From: Kitasatospora sp. MAA4
GTDB lineage: Bacteria > Actinomycetota > Actinomycetes > Streptomycetales > Streptomycetaceae
NCBI RefSeq assembly: GCF_029893355.1
Contig: NZ_JARZAI010000021.1
Location: 1-64,000, forward strand
Direction of reading: 5' to 3'
DNA length: 64,000 nt
Shown here: positions 44,999 through 53,367 of the stretch, one piece after another
Layout: each line of letters opens with the position of its first letter
Numbering within the stretch: the first letter of the stretch is position 1
Made by a program: the position numbers and the translations under genes
The notes under the pieces: model-generated
What the model was told of the DNA's origin: nothing
Seen by the model: only the letters and a program-made list of their open reading frames with translations
The model's database searches: none

Positions 44999-45739
44999 TT
45001 ACCCAAAGGGGTTGCAGACGAAGCCGCCCGCCCCGATGGTCCCCAGCCAGTAGATGATGGTCCACCCGTCCCGGTGCTGGCAGACCTGGATCCCGCCGGC
45101 GATGATGCCGAGCGCGGCGGCAGCGGCCCCGGCGTACGGGCCGCCGCCGAGCGCGGCCGCCAGGCCGGCGACACCTGCGCCGACCCAGAAACCGCCCTCG
45201 ACCTTGTTGGTCAGCCACGAGTCCAGGCCGACCTCGATGCCGTACCAGTGCGTCTTGATGTAGCCGTCGTGGCTGCGCCAGGTCCCCATCGGGATCGGGT
45301 GCAGGCCGCCGCCGGTCGACTGCCCGACGCTCTCCAGGAGCGCATCGGTGGGAACCGCGACGCCGTCCGCCGACATTTCGAGCTTGCCGCTCTTGATGTT
45401 GCCGTTGACCTGCGCCAGGAACGACTGAAGCTGCTCCAGCTGCGCGGCGGGCACCTTGTTCAGCACCGACGCCGGGGCGTCGATGGCGTACCCGGACTTG
45501 GAGAAGGTGACGTAGCCGTTGAGCACGTGGAGCGGGCTGGACTGCGGAGCAAGCTCGCTGGCCGGGAGAGGGTCACCGGCCCCCGAACCGTGCAGTGCAG
45601 CCGCGCCGACCTGGACCTGCTGCGAGTTGGTCGCCGCCGAAGCCGCGGGCGAGATCGTCAGCAGCATGCTGGTGGCCGCGGCCAGCGCCACCGCGCCCAG
45701 CGAGGCACGCCTCACAACACTCTTCAATTTAACCCCCAT
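44999..45739 (-). CDS. Secreted glycine-rich protein, bacteriocin-like
   Basis: 246 residues, family not recognised. The signal peptide (LKSVVRRASLGAVALAAATSM to SPAASA) is followed by a soluble domain of about 130 residues (PLHVLNGYVTFSKSGYAIDAP; QLEQLQSFLAQVNGNIKSGKL). The C-terminal part begins THWYGIEVGLDSWLTN and contains a long Gly/Ala hydrophobic stretch (about 185-218). It ends with two cysteines, Cys220 and Cys242, framing GWTIIYWLGTIGAGG, and terminates CNPFG. A propeptide-like domain plus a membrane-active tail with a possible disulfide recalls SdpC-like and other large bacteriocins, but this is inference. ATG 45739 lacks a good ribosome binding site and a hairpin precedes it; a TTG nine bases on is an alternative. 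Confidence 0.75.
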   Translation of the reverse strand: MGVKLKSVVRRASLGAVALAAATSMLLTISPAASAATNSQQVQVGAAALHGSGAGDPLPASELAPQSSPLHVLNGYVTFSKSGYAIDAPASVLNKVPAAQLEQLQSFLAQVNGNIKSGKLEMSADGVAVPTDALLESVGQSTGGGLHPIPMGTWRSHDGYIKTHWYGIEVGLDSWLTNKVEGGFWVGAGVAGLAAALGGGPYAGAAAAALGIIAGGIQVCQHRDGWTIIYWLGTIGAGGFVCNPFG

Positions 45740-45747
45740 TGACGTTA

Positions 45748-45766
45748 CGCCAACTACTGGTTGGCG
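45748..45766 (-). promoter_or_regulatory. Inverted repeat directly before the start codon
   Basis: CGCCAAC-N5-GTTGGCG (45748-45754 with 45760-45766), nine bases upstream of the ATG at 45739. It could be an operator or an mRNA hairpin hiding the ribosome binding site. Upstream, TTGACG occurs in AT-richer DNA as a possible -35 box. Confidence 0.45.
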
Positions 45767-45875
45767 CGCCTCAATATTCACACCAACCACATTGCGCTGG
45801 CGAGTCAGGGAATCGTCAATTCCTCGAACTGGCGTACCGTGCACCAACGTCGGGCGACCTTCGAGCGGCGACCCC

Positions 45876-48800
45876 TCAGGACCGGGTGGCGGCTGCCCGG
45901 TCGCGCGGGCGGGCGGGGGCAGGGCGGCGGGAGGTGGCCGCCACCCGGTGCCGTCCGGCCGTCGGGCGGCGCGGTGCGCCGATCACCGGGTGCAGCTGCT
46001 CGGAGGGCCAGGCGGCCACCGGGTTGCCCGTCCACCGGCTGTCGGCGGGGACCTCCTCGCCGCGCATGACCAGCGAGGACGCCCCCATCGAGGTGCCGTC
46101 GCCGACCCGCGAGCCGGGCAGCACGATCGAGTGCGGGCCCAGCGTGGCGCCCGCGCCGACCCGGACCTCGTCCAGGCGCATCAGGCGGTCGTGGAAGAGG
46201 TGGGTCTGCACCACGCAGCCCCGGTTGATGCTCGCGCCGTCCTCGATCCGGACCAGGTCGGTCTCCGGCAGCCAGTGCGTCTCGCACCACACGCCGCGCC
46301 CGATCCGCGCGCCCAGCGAGCGCAGCCAGATGTTCAGGAACGGCGTCCCGAGCAGCGTCCGGCCCAGCCACGGCATCGCGAGCTCCTCCACGAAGGTGTC
46401 GTGCAGCTCGTTGCGCCAGACGAAGCCGGACCAGAGCGGGTGCTCGCCGGTCCGGAAGCGTCCGACCAGCAGCCACTTCGCCACCGTCGAGAGGAGGCAC
46501 GCGGCGATGCCCGCGCCGATCAGGACCAGTCCGCCGAACGCGGCCCCGGCGGCCAGCCCGCCGGAGTCGACCAGCTGCTGCATGCCGACCACGGCCAGGT
46601 CGCCGAGGACCACCGCGAGGATCACCGGCAGCAGCCGGCACAGTTCCACGGCCGCCCGGGCCAGCACCAGCCGGCGGGCAGGCGCATAGGTGCGGCTGAG
46701 GTCGCCGGCCTCGGCGACCCGGGGCAGCGGCAGGCCCGGCCGGCCCAGCCAGGACGAACCCGGCTCGGCTCGCTCGGGGGCGTCGGAGAGCACCCCGACC
46801 AGCGAGTCGTCCGGCAGCTCGCGGCCCGGTCCGACGATGCCGGAGTTGCCCACGAAGGCCCGTCGGCCGACCCGTGCCGCGCCCAGCCGCAGCCAGCCGC
46901 CGCGCACCTCGAAGGGCGCGATCAGCGTGTCGTCGGCGAGGAAGGCGCCGTCGTCCACGGTCATCAGCCCGGGCAGGGTGAGCACGGTGGAGGACTCCAC
47001 CCGGCGGCCGACCCGCGCGCCGAGCAGGCGCAGCCAGACCGGCGTGAAAAGGCTCGCGTAGAGCGGGAAGAGCGAGCCGCGCGCCGTGTTCATCAGCCGG
47101 CTGACCGCCCAGGTGCACCAGGCCGCCCGGCCGTGCGCGGGGTGGAAGCCGGGCCGGATCGGACCGCTCAGCAGCCGGACCAGCAGCACCACCAGAGCCG
47201 CGTAACAGGTCATCGAAAGCAGCGCGAGCAGCGGGGAGACCACCAGCAGCTGGGTCAGCACGGCGCCCAGCGAGCGGTCCGTACCGATCAGCGAGAAGAC
47301 GATCGCGATCGACGGCAGCGCGGCGATCAGCGGCAGCAGGCTCAGCAGCGGCAGCGAGACCGCGTAGGCGAGGTTCCAGCGGCGGGAGCGGCGGTGCTCG
47401 GGCGCGGGCCAGTGCGCGGCCGGGTCCACCGCGTCGGCGCGGCGGGCGGGCGAGCCGTGCCAGCTCTCGCCGGCCGGCACCTCGCCGAGCACGCAGGCGC
47501 CGGCCGCGACGTCCGCGCCCGCGCCCACCCGGGCGCCGGGCATCAGCATCGCGCGGGTGCCGATCCGCGCGCCGGCGCCGACCTCGACGCCGCCCAGGTG
47601 CAGCACGTCGCCGTCCAGCCACCAGCCCGCCAGGTCCGCCTCCGGCTCCACCGAGCAGCCGGCGCCGAACCGGCCGAGCCCGGTGACCGGGGGCATCGCG
47701 TGCAGGTCGGCGTCGCGCCCGACCCGGCAGCCGAGCGCCCGGGCGTAGTGCCGGGCCCAGGGCGTGCCGAGCAGCGCGGCCAGGTTGAACAGGGCGACGG
47801 CCCGTTCGGCCGTCCACAGGCGCAGGTGCACCGCGCCGCCGCGCGGGTGGCTGCCGGGCCGCAGGCCCAGCGTCAGCAGCCGGGCCGCGGCGGTGCCGAG
47901 CACCAGGCGGCCGGCTGCGCTGGAGAGCAGCAGCCAGCCCGCGACGATGATCCACCAGGGCGCGTGCGGCGCCCACGGCAGTCGGCCGGTCAGGTTGTCC
48001 ACGGCGGCCAGTGCGAGCACCCAGCGCAGGCCGCTGACGGTGAAGCTCGCGGTGAGCACCAGGAGTTGGACCAGTCCGGCGCGCCGCGGCGTCGGGCGCA
48101 CGGTGCGCGGAGGCAGCGCCTCCGCGGGGGCAGGCCGCAGCTCGTCCAGCCGGGCGGCGAGGTCCAGCAGGCCGGGGCGGCCGTAGACGTCGGTGACCGA
48201 GACGCCGGGGTAGTGCTCGCGCAGGACGGAGACCAGCTTCGCGGCGGCCAGGCTGGTGCCGCCGAGGGCGAAGAAGTCGCTGCTGGCGGTCACCGGCAGG
48301 CCGAGCAGCTCGCGCCAGGTGGCGGCCAGCTGGGCGGCGGTGCCGGTCAGCGAGTTGTCGTCGGCCGGTTCGGACGCGGCGAGCGGCCAGGGCAGCGCGT
48401 TGCGGTCCACCTTGCCGGAGGTCTTGGTCGGCAGGTCGTCGACCAGGGCCAGCACCGGGACCAGTGACTGCGGCAGCCGCTCCAGCAGCAGGGCGCGGGC
48501 GGCGGCGGTGTCGAAGGGGGTGTCCGCACGATCGGCCACCAGGTAGCCGACCAGCAGCTCCCCGCCGGCGGCGGTCCTGCGGACGGCCGCGGCGGCGGCC
48601 CGGACGCCGGGCAGCGCCTGGAGGGCGGCGTCGATCTCGCCCAGTTCGATCCGGCGGCCGGCCAGCTTGACCTGCTCGTCGGCGCGGCCGACGAAGACCA
48701 GGCCCGCCGGGTCGGCCTGCACGAGGTCGCCGCTGCGGTAGACCCGGGGACCGCGCAGCCAGGGGTGCGGCTGGAACTTCTCGGCGTCCTTGGCGGGGTC

Positions 48801-49907
48801 CAGGTAGCGGGCCGCGCCGACGCCGCCGATCAGCAGCTCGCCGGTCTCGTACCAGGAGACCGGCTTGCCCTCGCTGTTGACGACGGCGATCTCCCAGCCG
48901 TCCAGCGGCGCGCCGATCCGCACCGGCTGCCCCGGGGTCAGCAGCGCGGCGCAGGCCACCACGGTGGTCTCGGTGGGGCCGTAGGTGTTCCACAGTTCGC
49001 GGTGCGGGGCAGCCAGCCGGTCGACCAGCTCGGCGGGGCAGGCCTCGCCGCCGAGGATCAGCAGCCGGACCCGGTCCAGGCACTCGACGGGCCACAGCGC
49101 GACCAGGGTCGGCACGGTGGAGACCGCGGTGATCCCGCGCTCCACCAGCCAGGGCCCGAGGTCGGTCCCGGCCCGGACCAGCGAGCGCGGCGCCGGGACC
49201 AGGCAGGCGGTGTGCCGCCAGGCGAGCCAGATCTCCTCGCAGGAGGCGTCGAAGGCCACCGAGAGGCCGGCCAGCACCCGGTCGCCCGGGCCCAGCGGCC
49301 TGTGCCGCAGGAAGAGCCCGGCCTCGGCGTCCACGAAGGCGGCCGCCGAGCGGTGGGTGACCGCGACGCCCTTGGGGCGGCCGGTGGTGCCGGAGGTGAA
49401 GATGATCCAGGCGTCGTCGTCGGGCGTCGGACGGCCCGGGCGGCCGCCGGGGCGGACGGACGCGCTGGGTGTGAGGGCGAGGCCGGCGCCGATCACCGCG
49501 CAGACCGCGGCGTCGGACCAGATCAGCTCGGCCCGCTCGTCCGGGTCGTCCGCGTCCACCGGGACGTACGCGGCGCCGACCCGCAGGACGGCCAGGATGG
49601 CGAGGTAGAGGTCGGCGGTGCCGGACGGGACGCGTACGCCGACCCGGTCGCCGCGCCCGATCCCGGCGGCGGCCAGCCGGGCGGCCAGTTCGTCGGCCGC
49701 GCGGAGCAGGGAGCGGTAGTCGAGCAGGACGCCGCCCGCGTCGAGCGCGGCGGCCTCGGGACGGAAGCGGGCGGCGGCCTCCAGGATGTCGACCAGGGTC
49801 CGGACCGGGCGGGCGGGCGCGACCGGCCACACGGCGCCGGCCCCTGATCCGACGGTCTCCTGGCTGGGTGCGTCCTGGTAGACCGCCTGCTGTTCCACTG
49901 CTGTCAT
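45876..49907 (-). CDS. Pls/PosA-like NRPS: adenylation, carrier, membrane and hexapeptide-repeat terminal domain
   Basis: 1343 residues. The adenylation domain (about 35-520) has A3 FTSGTTGRPKG at 170-180, A5 NTYGPTE, A7 YRSGDLV, A8 GRADEQVKLAGRRIELGEID and A10 PTKTSGKVDR. The carrier domain has phosphopantetheine Ser552 in FFALGGTSLAA. The remaining ~740 residues resemble the terminal domain of epsilon-poly-lysine synthetase-like proteins. It has about six membrane helices in pairs and three soluble lobes with left-handed beta-helix hexapeptide repeats (for example GGVEVGAGARIGTRAMLMPGARVGAGADV). No thioesterase or ordinary condensation domain is present. Such enzymes activate one amino acid and join it repeatedly or to an amine; the substrate here is unknown. 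The upstream MFS gene is on the same strand. ATG 49907 has AAGG upstream. Confidence 0.85.
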   Translation of the reverse strand: MTAVEQQAVYQDAPSQETVGSGAGAVWPVAPARPVRTLVDILEAAARFRPEAAALDAGGVLLDYRSLLRAADELAARLAAAGIGRGDRVGVRVPSGTADLYLAILAVLRVGAAYVPVDADDPDERAELIWSDAAVCAVIGAGLALTPSASVRPGGRPGRPTPDDDAWIIFTSGTTGRPKGVAVTHRSAAAFVDAEAGLFLRHRPLGPGDRVLAGLSVAFDASCEEIWLAWRHTACLVPAPRSLVRAGTDLGPWLVERGITAVSTVPTLVALWPVECLDRVRLLILGGEACPAELVDRLAAPHRELWNTYGPTETTVVACAALLTPGQPVRIGAPLDGWEIAVVNSEGKPVSWYETGELLIGGVGAARYLDPAKDAEKFQPHPWLRGPRVYRSGDLVQADPAGLVFVGRADEQVKLAGRRIELGEIDAALQALPGVRAAAAAVRRTAAGGELLVGYLVADRADTPFDTAAARALLLERLPQSLVPVLALVDDLPTKTSGKVDRNALPWPLAASEPADDNSLTGTAAQLAATWRELLGLPVTASSDFFALGGTSLAAAKLVSVLREHYPGVSVTDVYGRPGLLDLAARLDELRPAPAEALPPRTVRPTPRRAGLVQLLVLTASFTVSGLRWVLALAAVDNLTGRLPWAPHAPWWIIVAGWLLLSSAAGRLVLGTAAARLLTLGLRPGSHPRGGAVHLRLWTAERAVALFNLAALLGTPWARHYARALGCRVGRDADLHAMPPVTGLGRFGAGCSVEPEADLAGWWLDGDVLHLGGVEVGAGARIGTRAMLMPGARVGAGADVAAGACVLGEVPAGESWHGSPARRADAVDPAAHWPAPEHRRSRRWNLAYAVSLPLLSLLPLIAALPSIAIVFSLIGTDRSLGAVLTQLLVVSPLLALLSMTCYAALVVLLVRLLSGPIRPGFHPAHGRAAWCTWAVSRLMNTARGSLFPLYASLFTPVWLRLLGARVGRRVESSTVLTLPGLMTVDDGAFLADDTLIAPFEVRGGWLRLGAARVGRRAFVGNSGIVGPGRELPDDSLVGVLSDAPERAEPGSSWLGRPGLPLPRVAEAGDLSRTYAPARRLVLARAAVELCRLLPVILAVVLGDLAVVGMQQLVDSGGLAAGAAFGGLVLIGAGIAACLLSTVAKWLLVGRFRTGEHPLWSGFVWRNELHDTFVEELAMPWLGRTLLGTPFLNIWLRSLGARIGRGVWCETHWLPETDLVRIEDGASINRGCVVQTHLFHDRLMRLDEVRVGAGATLGPHSIVLPGSRVGDGTSMGASSLVMRGEEVPADSRWTGNPVAAWPSEQLHPVIGAPRRPTAGRHRVAATSRRPAPARPRDRAAATRS

Positions 49908-50012
49908 CAACCTTGCTCTTGCCGGATGCTGTCTGGCCGGCGTGGAGCGGAAGGGCTGCTCCGCCCCCCGGCCTACCAAGGGAGCGTAGAGAGCAGGAGC
50001 TGACAACCTCGA

Positions 50013-50032
50013 CTAAACGGACAATTGTTTAG
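50013..50032 (-). promoter_or_regulatory. Inverted repeat upstream of the NRPS-like gene
   Basis: CTAAAC-N8-GTTTAG (50013-50018 with 50027-50032), containing ACAATTGT, about 105 bases before the NRPS-like start and overlapping the exporter stop codon. The AT-rich symmetry in GC-rich DNA suggests a MarR- or TetR-type operator, implying a separate promoter for the synthetase. Confidence 0.4.
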
Positions 50033-51309
50033 GAAAGACTCATCACTTCCTCATCTTCTGTTCGAGGCGCGGGTGCCGCAGGCCGCCCGGCAAGGACGAC
50101 CAGGCTCCGCACGCCCCGGGTGCCCGCCGCTGCCGCCGTCGCCGCCAGCACCAGGAGCGCGCCGACCAGCAGCGTGGCGCGGGTGCCGAACCGGTCCGCC
50201 AGCGGCCCGGCCGCCATCTCACCGAGCGGCAGCGCGAGGAACGAGCCGAGCGCGTCGTAGGAGTACACCCGGGCCAGCCGGTCCGCCGGGACGTTCTCCT
50301 GGAGCGAGAGGTCCCAGGCCACCGCGAACCACTCCAGCGCGAAGCCGCAGACGAACATCACCGACACCAGCAGCGCCACCCCCGGCCGCTGCGCCAGCGC
50401 CAGCAGCGGCAGCGCCTCGGACGCCACCGCGACCACGCCGAGCAGCAGCGCCCGCCGCACCCGAAGCCGCGCCACCAGGCCGCCGGCCACCACCGCGCCC
50501 GCCATCTGCGCGGCCAGCGCGAAGCCCCAGGCGGTGCGCCCGATGGTGGCGTCGGCGATGCCCGGGCCGATCACCTGGATCCCGCCGGACACCGCCGCGT
50601 TGACCACCATGAACTGCAGCACCACCACCCAGACCCAGCTGCGGGCGATGAACTCCCGCCAGCCGTCGTGCAGTTCGGCGGTCAGGCGGAGCTTCTGCGG
50701 GACACCGGACCGGTCGGCGGCGGGGACCCGGACGGCGAGGTAGCAGCCGGCGCCGACCAGGAAGGACACCGCGTCGACGGCCAGCGCCCACCCCGGTCCG
50801 GCCGTCGACGCCAGCAGGCCGCCGAGCGAACTCCCGGCGATCGTCCCGACGTTCATTCCCATCCGGGCCAGCGCGTTGGCCTGCCGCAACTCGCCGGCGG
50901 GCACCGTCTGCGGGGTCAGCGAGGCCGCCGCGGGCAGCGACAGGGCGGCGAGCAGACCGTTGCACATGCTCAGCACCAGCAGCAGCGGCATCGAGGCGAA
51001 CCCGAGCAGGACGCTCAGCGCGAGCACGCCCTGCACCACGGCCGACCCGAGCGCCGACCCCTGCAGGATCACCGCCCGCCGCACCCGGTCGGCGAGCACC
51101 CCGCCGAAGAGCAGCGCCGCCACGTTCGCCAGCGAGCGCACCCCGACCACCAGCCCGAGATCGCCGAGCGAGCCGGTGAGGTCCAGCACGGCGAACGACA
51201 GGGCGACGGGCGCGAGCGAGTTGCCGAAGACGGTGAACGCGCGCCCCGCGGCGAGCTGGCGGAACGCGCGATGCCGCAGGACGGCCCGCACGGGGGCTTG
51301 GTCGGTCAT
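50029..51309 (-). CDS. MFS transporter, drug or siderophore exporter type
   Basis: 426-residue major facilitator with twelve predicted helices, resembling the MFS_3/EntS-like exporter group. It has an N-terminal FRQLAAGRAFTVFGNSLAPVALSFAVLDLTGS, the loop 2-3 motif GGVLADRVRRAVIL, and GMNVGTIAGSSLGGLLASTAGPGWALAVDAVSF in helices 4-5. The basic C-terminus is followed by an acidic tail RTEDEEVMSLS. It lies immediately upstream of the Pls-like synthetase on the same strand (121 bases apart), so it may export that product. Its promoter lies in one copy of a 46-bp repeat; TTGACA occurs there in the minus direction. Confidence 0.88.
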   Translation of the reverse strand: MTDQAPVRAVLRHRAFRQLAAGRAFTVFGNSLAPVALSFAVLDLTGSLGDLGLVVGVRSLANVAALLFGGVLADRVRRAVILQGSALGSAVVQGVLALSVLLGFASMPLLLVLSMCNGLLAALSLPAAASLTPQTVPAGELRQANALARMGMNVGTIAGSSLGGLLASTAGPGWALAVDAVSFLVGAGCYLAVRVPAADRSGVPQKLRLTAELHDGWREFIARSWVWVVVLQFMVVNAAVSGGIQVIGPGIADATIGRTAWGFALAAQMAGAVVAGGLVARLRVRRALLLGVVAVASEALPLLALAQRPGVALLVSVMFVCGFALEWFAVAWDLSLQENVPADRLARVYSYDALGSFLALPLGEMAAGPLADRFGTRATLLVGALLVLAATAAAAGTRGVRSLVVLAGRPAAPAPRTEDEEVMSLS

Positions 51310-51314
51310 GGCAG

Positions 51315-51360
51315 CAGGATGGTCCGAGCCGCGCCGACTGTCAAAGAGTTATTTGGAGGT
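51315..51360. repeat. 46-bp direct repeat, left copy
   Basis: Starts CAGGATGGTCCGAGCCGCGC and ends TTATTTGGAGGT. It is identical at 45 of 46 positions to 54711-54756 in the same orientation (A versus G at the 23rd base). The left copy contains the promoter-proximal region of the MFS gene. Confidence 0.95.
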
Positions 51361-51374
51361 CATCCGCTTGCGAG

Positions 51375-51920
51375 TCAGGAGATCAGGGCCTCGACACGAG
51401 CCCTCAGCCGGTCGTCAGCGATACTCGCGATCGGCCGCCACGTGTAGCCGCTGACCACCTCCTCCTGGAGCGTCACAAGCTCGCTCCCCGTCGTGCGGAA
51501 CACGAAGCGGAAGTCCACGTGGAAGTGGTCCGGTTCACCCTTGGCGGGGTTCTCCGGGATGGGGTGCACGTCGATGTGCACAGGGCCGCCCCCAGCCAGC
51601 GTGACGGCGGTGGCGGGGATGCCTGCCTCCTCGGCCAGCTCTCGCAGCGCGGCGCCGCTCAGCGTGGTGTCCTCGGCCTCCAGGTGCCCGCCAGGAGTCA
51701 GCCACTTGTCGAGTGCAATGTGACGGATGAAGAGCACGTGTCGGTGCTCGTTGACCAGGACGGCCCCGGCCGTGACATGCCCCCGGAACTCCTTGCGGCT
51801 GGCCAGCTCGGCCCCGGAGTCCAGCAACGAGAGCGGCAGCGCCAGACCCGCCATGTCCTCCGGGTGCTCCTCAAGGTAGGTCGCCAGCGTGGCGCGGATG
51901 TGGTCGGCCGTGATGGTCAT
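51375..51920 (-). CDS. NUDIX hydrolase
   Basis: 181-residue protein. The NUDIX box is GGHLEAEDTTLSGAALRELAEEAG (about 78-101), matching GX5EX7REUXEEXGU; it hydrolyses a nucleoside diphosphate linked to another moiety. The lead segment VTAGAVLVNEHRHVLFIRHIALDKWLTPGGH and the later HVDFRFVFRTTGSELVTLQEEVVSGYTW are typical of the small streptomycete NUDIX group. The ATG at 51920 is four bases after the stop of the SAH-hydrolase-like gene, with AGGTGA inside that gene's end as ribosome binding site. It is the last gene of the cassette before the left direct repeat. The substrate is unknown. Confidence 0.9.
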   Translation of the reverse strand: MTITADHIRATLATYLEEHPEDMAGLALPLSLLDSGAELASRKEFRGHVTAGAVLVNEHRHVLFIRHIALDKWLTPGGHLEAEDTTLSGAALRELAEEAGIPATAVTLAGGGPVHIDVHPIPENPAKGEPDHFHVDFRFVFRTTGSELVTLQEEVVSGYTWRPIASIADDRLRARVEALIS

Positions 51921-51924
51921 GGGA

Positions 51925-53046
51925 TCACCTGTTGTAGTAGTTGAGCCAGGTAGCCGCGATGGCAGCCCGGTCCTGCGGCGGTACCTCGTGCATTCCGGGG
52001 TCGAGGTCACTCCGGGCCAGCATGCGAATGCCTGCCAGGATCTCCGCCTGAACGAGGAAGATGAACGGTCCAACGCTCGCGCCGTGAAGGAAGTTGACGG
52101 CGTTCCCATTGTTCATCAGATAGAAGTAGTGCCCCGTGGCGCTGTATCGCGTCACGCTGTCGCCGGAGCCGGTCCGGGTGTATCCGTCCGGCAGGCCGTC
52201 GAGTTCCAGCTCGTCCTCACTGCTGGTGACCGTGGCGACGTAGGCCCCGTTCCGGAGCTGCGGGAAGTCCTCCCCACGTAAGGCCAGTGCGCCCGTGGCG
52301 CAGAGCACGAGGCCCGCGCGCTGGATGGCCCTCTCGCGGTCCTGCGCGACGGCGAAGCCCTGAGAGAGGGCCTGAGCCCGTCGCACGGGGTCGATGTCGT
52401 ACACCGTTACCTGAACTCCCTTGGCGTGCAGCAACCTTGCGATGCTCGACCCCAGCTTGCCGAGGCCGATCACCAGTGCCGGCCGACCCGGCAGGATGTC
52501 ACCCCTCCCGCGCATCAGGGCCTCGGCGCTGAACACGACGGACTGTCCTACCAGGAAGTCCTCGGGATCCTTGAGCGGCGATCGCGCGACCGACAGCACC
52601 GGGCAGGCAGGTTTGGGAAGTTCGGCGTACCTCTGATGCCCGTTCTCGGTGTCTTCGACCACGCCGAGAATCCGGCCGGAGAACCGCTCGCACAGCGCAT
52701 CCAGCGACGGCGCGAAGTACCCGCCCACGTCCAGCAGCACGACGTCTTCGCCGGCTGCCCGACTCTCCAGGTAGGTGACGGCCGTGGCCGGATCGGCGAA
52801 CAGCTCACGCGACAGCTCGTCCACAGGAGTGCGCTGTTCGATCTCACGGCGGGCCCCGGGGTCGATGCTCTTCGGTTTGGGCAGCACGGCCCGCAGCTCA
52901 GCCAGCACGCCGACCGATCGCACGAACGACGGCCGCTCCGGGAGAAGGTGAGTCACCAGGAATGCCGACGGCCGAACCTCCGGGACGAACTGACCAGTGA
53001 TCTTGGCGAAGTACGTGTCGAGGCGCGCACGATCCGAGGTCTCCAC
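51925..53046 (-). CDS. S-adenosylhomocysteinase-like NAD-binding protein
   Basis: 373 residues. The C-terminal half is a Rossmann domain of AdoHcyase type (ALVIGLGKLGSSIARLLHAKGVQVTVYDIDPVRR, about 222-253). The middle contains VVEDTENGHQRYAELPKPA, which resembles the substrate-domain loop of S-adenosylhomocysteine hydrolase, and the end has HYFYLMNNGNAVNFLHG. The N-terminal 130 residues are diverged, and the protein is shorter than true AhcY (about 470), so it may act on a different thioether or nucleoside or may bind rather than cleave. GTG 53046 is chosen because AAGGAGGG lies eight bases upstream. It is coupled to the NUDIX gene. Confidence 0.82.
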   Translation of the reverse strand: METSDRARLDTYFAKITGQFVPEVRPSAFLVTHLLPERPSFVRSVGVLAELRAVLPKPKSIDPGARREIEQRTPVDELSRELFADPATAVTYLESRAAGEDVVLLDVGGYFAPSLDALCERFSGRILGVVEDTENGHQRYAELPKPACPVLSVARSPLKDPEDFLVGQSVVFSAEALMRGRGDILPGRPALVIGLGKLGSSIARLLHAKGVQVTVYDIDPVRRAQALSQGFAVAQDRERAIQRAGLVLCATGALALRGEDFPQLRNGAYVATVTSSEDELELDGLPDGYTRTGSGDSVTRYSATGHYFYLMNNGNAVNFLHGASVGPFIFLVQAEILAGIRMLARSDLDPGMHEVPPQDRAAIAATWLNYYNR

Positions 53047-53114
53047 AGGGTTTCCCTCCTTGTCTCCGATGTAATGAGCCGCCCTCCGGCTCACAGCGAG
53101 CGCAACCGCGCTGA

Positions 53115-53192
53115 TCAGGGCTGCCGGTCCGGACAGTTCGCCGCACCGCACTCGCACCTGGGGAACCCCGGACTGTCGATGGGCGAAACCAT
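53115..53192 (-). CDS. Possible 25-residue Cys-rich peptide
   Basis: Short open frame translating as MVSPIDSPGFPRCECGAANC followed by PDRQP. It has three cysteines and a GGAGGG ribosome binding site eight bases before the ATG at 53192. It is the first open frame after the divergent promoter, 68 bases before the SAH-hydrolase-like gene and on the same strand. It could be a leader peptide, a small zinc-binding peptide or a precursor of a modified peptide. Only the ribosome binding site and position support it. Confidence 0.4.
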   Translation of the reverse strand: MVSPIDSPGFPRCECGAANCPDRQP

Positions 53193-53367
53193 GGTGCATC
53201 CCTCCGGATCAGCGTTAACCGTTGTGTGATTCACCAGTACAGACCGGGTCGTCAGCCGCGGACAGCGCACGCATGCCGCATCTGCGCCGCATCCATGCCG
53301 CAGACCCGCTGCGCCAGCCACCCTGACCTGGTAGAACGGCAGTCAGGGATTGGGAGGTGGGACGGCA
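53193..53367. promoter_or_regulatory. Divergent promoter region of the XRE cassette
   Basis: 175 bases between the peptide/SAH-hydrolase-like/NUDIX unit and the XRE regulator gene. GTTAAC occurs at 53215-53220 within an AT-richer block. The GGGAGGTGGGA ribosome binding site of the regulator lies at its right end. The XRE protein is the natural candidate to bind here. Confidence 0.45.

Noticed and set aside
53047..53199. N-terminal extension of the SAH-hydrolase-like protein
   Set aside because: The frame is open to an ATG at 53199, but the strong AAGGAGGG site fits GTG 53046 and the extension overlaps the possible 25-residue peptide frame.
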